Assembly: GCA_024277475.1 (NCBI GenBank)
Contig: JAJRVC010000530.1
Span: 1-13,681 of the forward strand
Direction of reading: 5' to 3'
DNA length: 13,681 nt
DNA from: Deltaproteobacteria bacterium
GTDB taxonomy: Bacteria; Desulfobacterota; Desulfobacteria; Desulfobacterales; JAFDCJ01
Made by a program: the position numbers and the translations under genes. Of the stretch, positions 1-6,269 are shown piece by piece; the stretch's first letter is position 1; the number at the start of each line of letters is the position of its first letter. The notes under the pieces were generated by a model. It ran no database searches. It saw only the letters and a program-made list of their open reading frames with translations, and was not told where the DNA came from.

Positions 1-288
1 ATGGGCCGCAAATGTGGCTTTCAGCTCCGCCTCCATTTTAAGCTCAGTGTCCCGGATCGCCACACGCAAGGATTCAAGGGCTGTCACTTGCTCCGTTTCG
101 ATTTCGCTGCGGGCTTTGTTTAACATTTCTTCGGCCTCGGCTTTGGCTTGAGCCACAATCCTGGAAGCCTCCTGCTGGGCCTCTCTCAGAACCTGATCGG
201 ACTTTTCCCGGCCGGCTTTGACACCCTCATCCCGCAGCCGGTTGATGAGTTCCTGGACGCCCGATGTAACTGTTGTCGTCTCTGCCAT
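1..288 (-). CDS. ntpE: V-type ATPase subunit E, N-terminal part (cut by window edge)
   Basis: The first 96 residues of a V-type ATPase peripheral-stalk subunit E are visible and the frame is still open at base 1. The protein is a charged, Ala/Glu/Lys-rich helix without membrane segments. Heptad-like runs such as REAQQEASRIVAQAKAEAEE suit the long stalk helix that pairs with its partner stalk subunit to hold the catalytic head still. The pattern of an early LRDEG stretch, then repeated A-K-A-E-A, then LESLRVAI resembles Chlamydia-type AtpE from memory. The start is the ATG at 288, preceded by a very strong GGAGG-type ribosome site inside the end of the K gene, with a 3-bp gap to the K stop. 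It is the fifth visible gene of the B-D-I-K-E operon. A related coiled-coil stalk subunit (G/H type) is the main alternative. Confidence 0.8.
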   Translation of the reverse strand, partial: MAETTTVTSGVQELINRLRDEGVKAGREKSDQVLREAQQEASRIVAQAKAEAEEMLNKARSEIETEQVTALESLRVAIRDTELKMEAELKATFAAH

Positions 289-291
289 GCT

Positions 292-747
292 TTAACCTCC
301 TCCTCCGGTAGCGGTGCCCAGCAGTACCAGTGCAAACACAAAGGCAAAAACGGCAAAGCCCTCCACCACAGCCGCCGGCGCGAGGGAAATGCCGAACACC
401 TCGGGTTTACTTTTAGAAACGCTGATGGATGAAGCGCAAGCATACCCCTGGTAAACAGCGCTGGCCATCAGGGCCAGCCCGGTTAACACACCGATGCCAA
501 AAATGGCTGCGGCAGATTCCGGTTTGATGGCTTCCCCGAAAGTCAATGTAACGACGATCCCATAGATCACCTGGGAAGACGGCATCGCCGATACGCCTAT
601 AAACCGGCCGTAGCCGCTTTCGGTCTCCAGCATGGCGCCGATTGCCGCCTGTCCGGCCCTTGAGCAGCCGATGATACTACCGACGGCTCCCAGAGCCAGC
701 GGGGCGAATACGCCCAACCAACCCAAAGCTAATATCATGTTTTCCAC
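292..747 (-). CDS. ntpK: V-type ATPase membrane rotor subunit K (proteolipid), probable Na+ site
   Basis: A 151-residue, very hydrophobic protein with four membrane helices in two hairpins, the 16-kDa V-type proteolipid layout. It forms the rotor ring that carries the coupling ion. Only the second hairpin has the carboxylate, E129 in VVEGFAVFAF; the matching first-hairpin motif is MPSSQVIYG (residues 55-63). Compared from memory with Enterococcus hirae NtpK, the Na+ ligands L61, T64, Q65, Q110 and E139 correspond to M55, S58, Q59, Q100 and E129, and Y68 to Y62. I chose the GTG at 747 because AGGAGA lies 7 nt upstream, against 16 nt for the ATG at 738. This start gives a 13-bp overlap with the end of subunit I. 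The frame extends upstream to 807, but that part encodes the subunit I tail region in another frame and is not K-like. The protein ends in four glycines. Confidence 0.93.
   Translation of the reverse strand: MENMILALGWLGVFAPLALGAVGSIIGCSRAGQAAIGAMLETESGYGRFIGVSAMPSSQVIYGIVVTLTFGEAIKPESAAAIFGIGVLTGLALMASAVYQGYACASSISVSKSKPEVFGISLAPAAVVEGFAVFAFVFALVLLGTATGGGG
296..306 (-). promoter_or_regulatory. Extended ribosome binding site of subunit E, overlapping the K C-terminus
   Basis: On the minus strand the bases read GGAGGAGGAGG, followed by 7 nt before the ATG of subunit E at 288. The same bases encode the terminal Gly-Gly-Gly-Gly of subunit K. The match to the anti-Shine-Dalgarno sequence is far longer than at any other start in the window and suggests strong, coupled translation of E. 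Confidence 0.7.
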
Positions 748-2528
748 GATTCTTTCTCCTTTCTTGCAAAGGCATTGAATGGATGCCCTTCTTCGGAAAT
801 ACTCCACCTAAAAAATTCAATAAAGTTAAGACGCAGGCCATGGATAAATCCGCTACTTAAAGCCAATACAAAGTTCAAGGTGTGTCCGAACAGGGCAATC
901 AGAAGCGCGAACAGGATTCCAACCCCCGGCAGCGCTTCTTTGACCTGCCAGGCCATATCGTTAAACGTGCCTGCCAGGGACGCGCTGGCCAGGCCGAGGG
1001 CAAAAAGCCGCAGATAGCTCAGCGCGTCCCCGAAAGCATTGGAAAGACCGGTAAGCCCGCCAAGCCCTTTTAGCAGGCGCTTCCAGAGCGGGCCCTCGGG
1101 ACTGCTGAATAGCACCACGCCTGCCAGCCCCAGCACCATGGCCGCAATGCCGTAAGGCTGCAAAAAGGCCAGGGTATCACCATGGGAGGCAGCCTGCCAG
1201 AGGGCTGCGGCACCCAAAAAGATAAAAATCCAGGCGGTGGGTACGGCCGCCCGAATCGAACGCCGAAAGTGCAAAGCGGTGACGGCATTAGCGACAACAA
1301 GATGGAAAACGCCCAATAAAATCGATAACTGCATCATGAGGCTAAAATCCATCATGTCGACAATTTTCAGTTTGGCCGGCAGACTGCCTGCAGCCGGGGA
1401 AACGCCAAAATAACTCCCGACGATCACGCCATAGACCACTCCTGCACCCACCAGGGTTGCCAGCAGAATGCGAAAGCGTCGGCCGGCATCCGATCGCCCC
1501 ATTTTTTTCCAAAACGCAGCCACAATCAGACCCAGACTGGCCGAATATCCGGCATCGGAAAAAATCATCGCAAAAAAGAGGGCAAAAGAAAAAAACACTA
1601 TCATTGACGGATCCCACAGCCAGTATTTGGGTGTGGTATAAAATGAAACCAGATCCTGCCCGCCGGCCAACCCCGGTGGATTTTGCATTAAGGTGGGCGG
1701 TGTTTCCTCCGGTTGGGGCTCTGTCACTTCAATGACCAACCCCTTGTCACCGGCATATTGCTGCAACCTGGCAACGCTGTTGACAGGGGTCCAGGCCTGC
1801 AATGCAAAGATGGGATCCTCGGCATAGGTCTGCTGCGTCGCCGCGGCCACGGCCGCTTGATCTTCCAGGCGATCAATACTGCGGGCAAATAGAGTACACC
1901 AGCGGGTCAAACCGGTGCGCTCGGCCTGCCGGTCTTCCAGCTCCAACTCAACCGCTTCCAGCCGATCTTCCAATTGCGAAAGGGGTTTGTTGCCGGTGCG
2001 AACCCGTTCAACCGGCATTCCTTCCGGTTGGTTTTCTGATATCACCACTACATAGCAAAAACGATTGTCGCGTGATATCATCTCCCATAGGAGGTCCGTA
2101 GCTTCAACTTTTTTTAGGTCGTTATGAGGGACGACATAAAACCACAGCCTCAGATTGTTGAGTGCTTCGCGCTGCGGAAAAGAAAACTCACCCCAGGGCT
2201 TCAGATCTGCCACCCGGCCCATCAGAAAATCTCTTTCAGCCTCCAGGTCTTGAATTTTATCCAATAGCGCAAGTGTCTGTTGTTCGATTGCATGGGCATC
2301 AAATTTTTTGGCATCCCGTACCTGCCGCCGCCTATTCGGACAGCTGGTGAGAAATCGAAGGGCTTCCCGGGCACGCGAAGAAGGCCCTCCCCCCTGGTGA
2401 AGGATCTCTTTCTCGGGGGTTAGCGGAATCAGATGCAGACAGCCGAATTTTTGCAGGTTAGAGAGGATCTGCTGCCGGTCATCTGTGTGGCCATAAAACG
2501 TCACTTTTGCCAGCGATACGATACTCAT
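735..2528 (-). CDS. ntpI: V-type ATPase subunit I (a-subunit, ion channel stator)
   Basis: A 597-residue homologue of the V-ATPase a/I subunit. Residues 1-300 are a soluble cytoplasmic arm with coiled-coil stretches (about 80-110 and 182-205), which joins the peripheral stalks. Residues from about 308 onward form the membrane domain with about seven or eight helices. Family signatures are FSDAGY at 323-328, SYLRLFALGLA at 504-514 and GHTLNFVLALSSGFIHGLRL at 548-567. R507 is the conserved arginine that faces the rotor carboxylate and separates the two half-channels. Length is near the lower end for bacterial subunit I. The start at 2528 has an AAGGGAT-like ribosome site. The gene lies 118 bp downstream of subunit D and overlaps subunit K by 13 bp, so I and K are probably translationally coupled. 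Confidence 0.95.
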   Translation of the reverse strand: MSIVSLAKVTFYGHTDDRQQILSNLQKFGCLHLIPLTPEKEILHQGGGPSSRAREALRFLTSCPNRRRQVRDAKKFDAHAIEQQTLALLDKIQDLEAERDFLMGRVADLKPWGEFSFPQREALNNLRLWFYVVPHNDLKKVEATDLLWEMISRDNRFCYVVVISENQPEGMPVERVRTGNKPLSQLEDRLEAVELELEDRQAERTGLTRWCTLFARSIDRLEDQAAVAAATQQTYAEDPIFALQAWTPVNSVARLQQYAGDKGLVIEVTEPQPEETPPTLMQNPPGLAGGQDLVSFYTTPKYWLWDPSMIVFFSFALFFAMIFSDAGYSASLGLIVAAFWKKMGRSDAGRRFRILLATLVGAGVVYGVIVGSYFGVSPAAGSLPAKLKIVDMMDFSLMMQLSILLGVFHLVVANAVTALHFRRSIRAAVPTAWIFIFLGAAALWQAASHGDTLAFLQPYGIAAMVLGLAGVVLFSSPEGPLWKRLLKGLGGLTGLSNAFGDALSYLRLFALGLASASLAGTFNDMAWQVKEALPGVGILFALLIALFGHTLNFVLALSSGFIHGLRLNFIEFFRWSISEEGHPFNAFARKEKESWKT

Positions 2529-2566
2529 CGTGTTGTATCCCTTAAATAACTTATACTACTCGTAAT

Positions 2567-2614
2567 TGAACCTCAACCCGAACCTTTGAACTTTGAACCC
2601 TGAACCCCTGAACG
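2567..2614. repeat. Degenerate tandem array with TGAACCY-like units
   Basis: Between subunits D and I, the plus strand holds about six to seven imperfect copies of a 6-8 bp unit of the GAACCCT type (GAACCT, CAACCC, GAACCTTT, GAACTTT, GAACCCT, GAACCCCT, GAAC). It begins 18 bp past the last stop-proximal A/T-rich stretch and fills nearly half the 118-bp gap. No coding potential is seen in it. The opposite strand reads as repeated GGTTCA. I believe such GTTCA-type intergenic repeats recur in Desulfobacterales genomes, but this is recollection only. Confidence 0.6.
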
Positions 2615-2646
2615 GTTACTACTTGCGGTCTAAAGTATCAAAAAAT

Positions 2647-3255
2647 TCACTCCGCTGCTGCTTGTTGCTGCCGCATTTTTTTTGTTAGTTTGGAACGTAC
2701 CACGGCGGCCCGTTCGACATCGGCTAAATATATCTGGATCTTCTGGATATTTTTCTTGGCAGTGGGGATCAGAATTTTGTCGAAAAGATTGACACGCTGG
2801 GTGACTTTGCGCTCGGCCTTTTCCAGCAAACGCACCCGTTCTGCCGCCACCTGAACCCTGGTTTTTTGTTCGACCATTTGCTTAAGCTGGTCAACCAGCA
2901 CATCCACCCAATGGGGCTTGGCCAGCATCGAATAGGGCCTAATGTTGCACTTTACTTCCATCAGGGCGGGAAGCTTAACGCCCACCAGATTCTCCTCTTC
3001 GAGCTGAAAGGATTCCACCTGAACCAGCCCCGAAACCTCAATTTCCCGATTCGCAAGCATCGGCAACTGTTCCGCGACCCGTTTATTTAACTTTTCAACC
3101 TCAGCCTCTGCTTCGACCAGCTGCTGCCGGGCACGCTTTAATTCACCGGAAAGCTGCATCCGCTTGAGATCCAGCGACGGCAGCACCCGCTCATACAGGC
3201 GCATATCTTCGCGCTGCTTCTGAAGCCCGCTTTTGCTCAAGGATAGTTTTGCCAT
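2647..3255 (-). CDS. ntpD: V-type ATPase subunit D (central rotor shaft)
   Basis: A 202-residue soluble protein, close to the usual 200-215 of subunit D. It forms the central shaft that turns inside the A3B3 head and passes torque to the membrane ring. Two long helices are evident: residues about 1-75 (LSKSGLQKQREDMRLYERVL, then LDLKRMQLSGELKRARQQL) and about 125-195 (LVDQLKQMVEQKTRVQVAAE onward). They would pair as the antiparallel coiled coil typical of subunit D. The motif VNLFDKILIPTAKKNIQKI near the C-terminal helix is also family-like. The start at 3255 has AAGGGGGT 6 nt upstream. It lies 222 bp downstream of subunit B, an unusually long gap for this operon, and 118 bp upstream of subunit I; both gaps hold short repeats. 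Confidence 0.92.
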   Translation of the reverse strand: MAKLSLSKSGLQKQREDMRLYERVLPSLDLKRMQLSGELKRARQQLVEAEAEVEKLNKRVAEQLPMLANREIEVSGLVQVESFQLEEENLVGVKLPALMEVKCNIRPYSMLAKPHWVDVLVDQLKQMVEQKTRVQVAAERVRLLEKAERKVTQRVNLFDKILIPTAKKNIQKIQIYLADVERAAVVRSKLTKKMRQQQAAAE

Positions 3256-3272
3256 AGCCGACCCCCTTGGGG

Positions 3273-3290
3273 AATGACGCTTGACGAATA
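3273..3290 (+). repeat. Short heptamer repeat, left side of the B-D spacer
   Basis: The plus strand reads AATGACG, CTTGACG, then AATA, two heptamers plus a fragment. The same AATGACG word appears in the opposite orientation at the other end of the spacer (3464-3489), so the spacer between subunits D and B is bordered by inverted copies. Confidence 0.45.
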
Positions 3291-3463
3291 CCTATAGTTC
3301 ATTGATGATTCTCTTATACTCGATTGGTTTTTGAACGAGCTTTAGAAGTAACTATGGACTCCTGTTGATCATTAATTGAGACACTCCAAAATCATACAAA
3401 ATATGCGGATCTACTCTGCGATGCATGAACCAACCAGTTATAAAAAGAATCGACAGAATTCCA

Positions 3464-3489
3464 CCATTCGACATTTGTCATTCGTCATT
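3464..3489 (-). repeat. Heptamer array AATGACG covering the stop of subunit B
   Basis: Reading the minus strand, 3489 to 3464 gives AATGACG, AATGACA, AATGTCG and AATGGT, three clean 7-bp units and a partial fourth. The first two units encode the last residues N-D-E and the TGA stop of subunit B, so the array defines the end of that gene. The units run inverted with respect to the copies at 3273-3290. Confidence 0.6.
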
Positions 3490-4800
3490 CTTTTTAAAAT
3501 ATTTATCAATCAACTCCAGCTTCATAAGCAGTTCCTGGGATTCAAAACATTCGGCCAGTGTCTCCCAGCAACGATCCAGGGCTTCAATCACCGGCATGGA
3601 AACCCGGATATCCATAAATCTCTCACGAAAAAGCTGTCCGAATTTAAGCAATTTTTCATCGAAGGCGGACAACTCGAAAGCCATGGCCTGCTTCTTCTCG
3701 GCATCCTGCGCATTGGAGTATAAACGGATCATCGTGTTCATGATCTGGCTGTGATCCTCACGGGTCGCCTTGCCGACCACATGCTGCTTCAAACGCGACA
3801 GGGAGCCGAAGGGATCGATAAATCCATCATGCAAATAGAACTGGCCTTCGGTGATGTAGCCGGTGTTATCCGGTACCGGATGGGTAACATCGTTGCCGGG
3901 CATCGTTGTCACCGTGAGGATGGTGACCGAGCCGGCACCTTTGAAATCACAGGCTTTTTCGTAGCGCATGGCCAGCTGGGTATACAGATCACCCAGGTAG
4001 CCGCGGGCGGCCGGAATACGTTCCAGGGAAATACCGATTTCTTTCATGGCGTCCGCATAAGCGGTCATATCCGTCAATAGCACCAGCACCCGCTTACTTT
4101 CCTCCACAGCGTACTTTTCGGCCACGGCCAGCGCCATATCCGGAATCGACAACCGCTCCACAATCGGGTCGGCGGCTAAGTTGATATACATCACTGTACG
4201 GTGAAAAACGCCATGCTCCTCAAAAGCGGAGCGAAAAAAATGGTAGTCATCAAAAATCAACCCGAGTCCGCCAAAAACCACAATGTCGGCATCGGCCTGA
4301 AAACCGATACGTGCAAGCAATTCGTTATAAGGTTCGCCGGCCACCGAGAAGATCGGGATCTTTTGACTTTCCACCAAACAGTTAAACAGATCGATCATGG
4401 GAACTTCGGTTTGGATCATTTTATCGGGCATCACCCGCATCATGGGGTTTACGGTCGGACCTCCGACCTCGATTGTCGGATCCGAGGATAGATCGGGACC
4501 GTCATCAAAGGATTCCCCGGACCCCCGAAAAATTCTTCCCAAAATATTATCAGAGTAAGTCACATTTTGAGGATGGCCGAGAAAACGCACACTGGCGTCG
4601 GTTGACAGCCCCTTGCTGCCGGCAAATACTTGCAGGCTGACAATATCACGATCGAGTTCAACCACCTTGGCCTGAGAGGTTTCACCATCGACATTCTCGA
4701 CGATGGCCAGATCACCAAAAGCGGCACCCTTGGCCTTTACCCGGATCGTATCTCCGACAATCTCCAGCACACGTGTGTGTCGGGTTAACTCTGGGAACAT
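3478..4800 (-). CDS. ntpB: V-type ATPase subunit B (non-catalytic nucleotide-binding subunit)
   Basis: A 440-residue V-type B subunit, which alternates with catalytic subunit A in the A3B3 head and contributes the arginine finger. The N-terminal beta-barrel domain covers residues 1-70. The nucleotide-binding domain has the degenerate P-loop region FSVAGEPYNELLARI at 151-165 in place of a GxxxxGK[ST] Walker A, which is normal for B. The Walker B-like strand is VLVLLTDMT (238-246). PVPDNTGYITEGQFYL (309-324) and GSLSRLK (332-338), with probable arginine finger R336, are diagnostic. The sequence is closest, from memory, to Chlamydia/spirochaete V-ATPases. The ATG at 4800 has GAGGAG 10 nt upstream. 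It is the first gene of this transcription unit; subunit A, usually directly upstream, is absent. The last residues come from a heptamer repeat. Confidence 0.96.
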   Translation of the reverse strand: MFPELTRHTRVLEIVGDTIRVKAKGAAFGDLAIVENVDGETSQAKVVELDRDIVSLQVFAGSKGLSTDASVRFLGHPQNVTYSDNILGRIFRGSGESFDDGPDLSSDPTIEVGGPTVNPMMRVMPDKMIQTEVPMIDLFNCLVESQKIPIFSVAGEPYNELLARIGFQADADIVVFGGLGLIFDDYHFFRSAFEEHGVFHRTVMYINLAADPIVERLSIPDMALAVAEKYAVEESKRVLVLLTDMTAYADAMKEIGISLERIPAARGYLGDLYTQLAMRYEKACDFKGAGSVTILTVTTMPGNDVTHPVPDNTGYITEGQFYLHDGFIDPFGSLSRLKQHVVGKATREDHSQIMNTMIRLYSNAQDAEKKQAMAFELSAFDEKLLKFGQLFRERFMDIRVSMPVIEALDRCWETLAECFESQELLMKLELIDKYFKKNDE

Positions 4801-4985
4801 AATTTGAATTCTCCTCTTTTTGTGAACGGTGTTATGGTGGATAGAACCCTGTTTAGAAAATGGTTGGAAAATTTAGAATTGTATTCTGTATGCACCATTC
4901 TTAAAATAAAAATTCAGCTGGACGAGGCCTACGATTTTTCATCCCGAATACGAACAGAAGATTTAATTCAAAACCCATCTCGTTT

Positions 4986-5013
4986 TATATACGTTCTCAG
5001 AAATAATTGTCAA
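4986..5013 (-). promoter_or_regulatory. Candidate sigma70 promoter of the V-ATPase operon
   Basis: On the minus strand TTGACA (5013-5008) is followed after 16 bp by TATATA (4991-4986). The -35 box is perfect and the -10 is a good match. Transcription would begin near 4979, giving a leader of about 180 nt before subunit B. Confidence 0.5.
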
Positions 5014-5052
5014 TATTAAAGATAATCTTGGCATGGGCCTCAAAAATCGCAG

Positions 5053-5081
5053 TTGACAACCAATATTGTTTTCTATATTTA
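5053..5081 (+). promoter_or_regulatory. Candidate sigma70 promoter of the universal stress protein gene
   Basis: The plus strand has a perfect TTGACA at 5053-5058. The best -10 box is TATATT at 5074-5079 with a short 15-bp spacer; TATTTA at 5076-5081 gives 17 bp but matches less well. The predicted leader to the ATG at 5264 is about 180 nt. The ribosome site GGAG at 5251-5254 is clear. Confidence 0.4.
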
Positions 5082-5228
5082 AATGTTTATCTTTTTGCCG
5101 ACAGGGTGTTTCCTCACGTTGGTCTGTATCTGAAAACCGATAAATAACTTACATTTTGGCGTCACCGTATCCAATTTCGGGGAAAATTCGGAAGATCTAA
5201 AAAAACCTCTATATTCTCAGTAGGTTGT

Positions 5229-5244
5229 AGAAATTCCGAGACGT
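5229..5244 (+). repeat. 16-bp direct repeat, copy 1 (upstream of the stress protein gene)
   Basis: The exact 16-mer AGAAATTCCGAGACGT lies 20 bp before the start codon of the stress protein gene, just ahead of its ribosome site. An identical copy follows the gene at 6211-6226. Bases outside the 16-mer do not match. Confidence 0.75.
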
Positions 5245-5263
5245 AATTAAGGAGAATAAACTG

Positions 5264-6196
5264 ATGGAAAAAAAAATTCTGCTGGCTGTGGATGATTCAC
5301 TTCAATCGAAAGATGCCGTCAAATACGCAGTTGCCATATCCTCGACGGTAAGAAATCTTCATTATGTTCTGTTTCATGTCCAGCCGATGATATCGCATTA
5401 TCTGCTAGATGAGGCCCGGACAAGTCCGCAAGCAAGGGCTGAATTGGATAAAGTGAATAAGAAAAACGACGCATCGGCCCGCAAAACACTTGAGCAATAC
5501 CAAAATAATATGGTGCGCATGGGAATTGGCGAAGATCGAATCGAAATTGTGACCCGGCCGAGAACATTGGGTTTGGCCAAAGATATTATCGATTTCGGTC
5601 ACGTGGGCCGTTATGACGCGATTGTTGTAGGTCGCAGGAGAATGACGCGTCTTCAGGAAGTGTTTATGGGGAGCGTATCCTCTAATTTGTTGGAGCACTC
5701 CCAATTCATACCGGTTTGGCTTGTGGACGGCGAGGTTGCTCCCGACAAAATAATGGTTGCCGTTGATGGTTCAGAAAGTTCACTTCGAGCCGTCGACCAT
5801 ATCAGCTTTATGTTGATGCGCAATCCAAATGTAGAAGTCACACTTTTGCATGTAATGGGTAACGCCAAAGAATTTTACGAAGAAGGCCTCGATGAAGAAC
5901 CGTCGGCGGAATTAGAAGACCTGGTGTCAAGCGATGACAAAAAGCGGATCGACCAATTTTACTCAACAGCCGTGAAAATGTTCAAGGATGTCGGCCTGTC
6001 CCAAAGCCAGATTGATATTCAAACGGTGGAAGGCCGGAGGCGCCCCGGTAAGGTCATCATCGAAACCGCCGGTAAAGGTAACTTCGGGACTGTGGTGATT
6101 GGCAGACGCGGAATCAATAAAGCGTTTTTCACGGGCAGTGTGTCGCACTATGTTATCAATAAGGTTTCCGGCTGTGCGCTGTGGGTCGTTTCATAA
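5264..6196 (+). CDS. Tandem-domain universal stress protein (UspA family)
   Basis: A 310-residue soluble protein made of two UspA domains, residues 1-156 and 160-310. Each opens with the family strand and aspartate (KKILLAVDDS at 3-12; DKIMVAVDGS at 161-170) and ends with an ATP-loop-like motif and hydrophobic strand. Domain 1 has GRRRMTRLQEVFMGS (123-137), which keeps the 9-residue spacing but has Arg in place of the second Gly. Domain 2 has GRRGINKAFFTGS (280-292), which keeps that Gly but has 7 residues before GS instead of 9. Nucleotide binding is therefore uncertain. Usp proteins act in stress and starvation responses, and some modulate transporters. It is the only plus-strand gene, divergent from the V-ATPase and convergent with mrpG (73-bp gap), and is flanked by an exact 16-bp repeat. 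The start has GGAG 9 nt upstream. Confidence 0.93.
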   Translation: MEKKILLAVDDSLQSKDAVKYAVAISSTVRNLHYVLFHVQPMISHYLLDEARTSPQARAELDKVNKKNDASARKTLEQYQNNMVRMGIGEDRIEIVTRPRTLGLAKDIIDFGHVGRYDAIVVGRRRMTRLQEVFMGSVSSNLLEHSQFIPVWLVDGEVAPDKIMVAVDGSESSLRAVDHISFMLMRNPNVEVTLLHVMGNAKEFYEEGLDEEPSAELEDLVSSDDKKRIDQFYSTAVKMFKDVGLSQSQIDIQTVEGRRRPGKVIIETAGKGNFGTVVIGRRGINKAFFTGSVSHYVINKVSGCALWVVS

Positions 6197-6210
6197 TGAG
6201 ATCGCCAACA

Positions 6211-6226
6211 AGAAATTCCGAGACGT
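6211..6226 (+). repeat. 16-bp direct repeat, copy 2 (downstream of the stress protein gene)
   Basis: Identical to 5229-5244 and in the same orientation, 14 bp after the stop codon of the stress protein gene, in the short convergent gap before the end of mrpG. Confidence 0.75.
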
Positions 6227-6269
6227 TACCGAATTCCGCTTTATGGAACCTGTCTTGCACTGCGGGTCT

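Larger units (their letters stand above)
4801..5263. other. AT-rich divergent intergenic control region
   Basis: This 463-bp gap separates the V-ATPase operon (minus) from the stress protein gene (plus). It is clearly more AT-rich than its surroundings and holds two divergent sigma70-like promoters (4986-5013 and 5053-5081), each leaving a leader of roughly 180 nt. Each -35 box lies in a near-palindromic word: ATTGTCAAT at 5006-5014 and GTTGACAAC at 5052-5060. A 71-codon plus-strand open frame at 4804-5019 overlaps the promoter, has no ribosome site, and is not taken as a gene. No RNA gene or clear riboswitch fold was recognised in the two leaders. Confidence 0.6.

Noticed and set aside
748..807. 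N-terminal extension of subunit K to the upstream ATG at 807
   Set aside because: It shadows the end of subunit I, is charged and Cys-rich rather than membrane-like, and a good ribosome site points to the GTG at 747.
3375..3446. 24-codon minus-strand frame inside the B-D spacer
   Set aside because: No ribosome site and no recognisable sequence; spacer composition alone explains it.
4804..5019. 71-codon plus-strand open frame in the divergent gap
   Set aside because: No ribosome site, AT-driven composition, no recognisable domain, and it overlaps the candidate V-ATPase promoter and leader on the other strand.
6197..6269. Bidirectional terminator between the stress gene and mrpG
   Set aside because: Only a 4-bp TTCC/GGAA stem could be found by eye, with no T-run; not enough to call.
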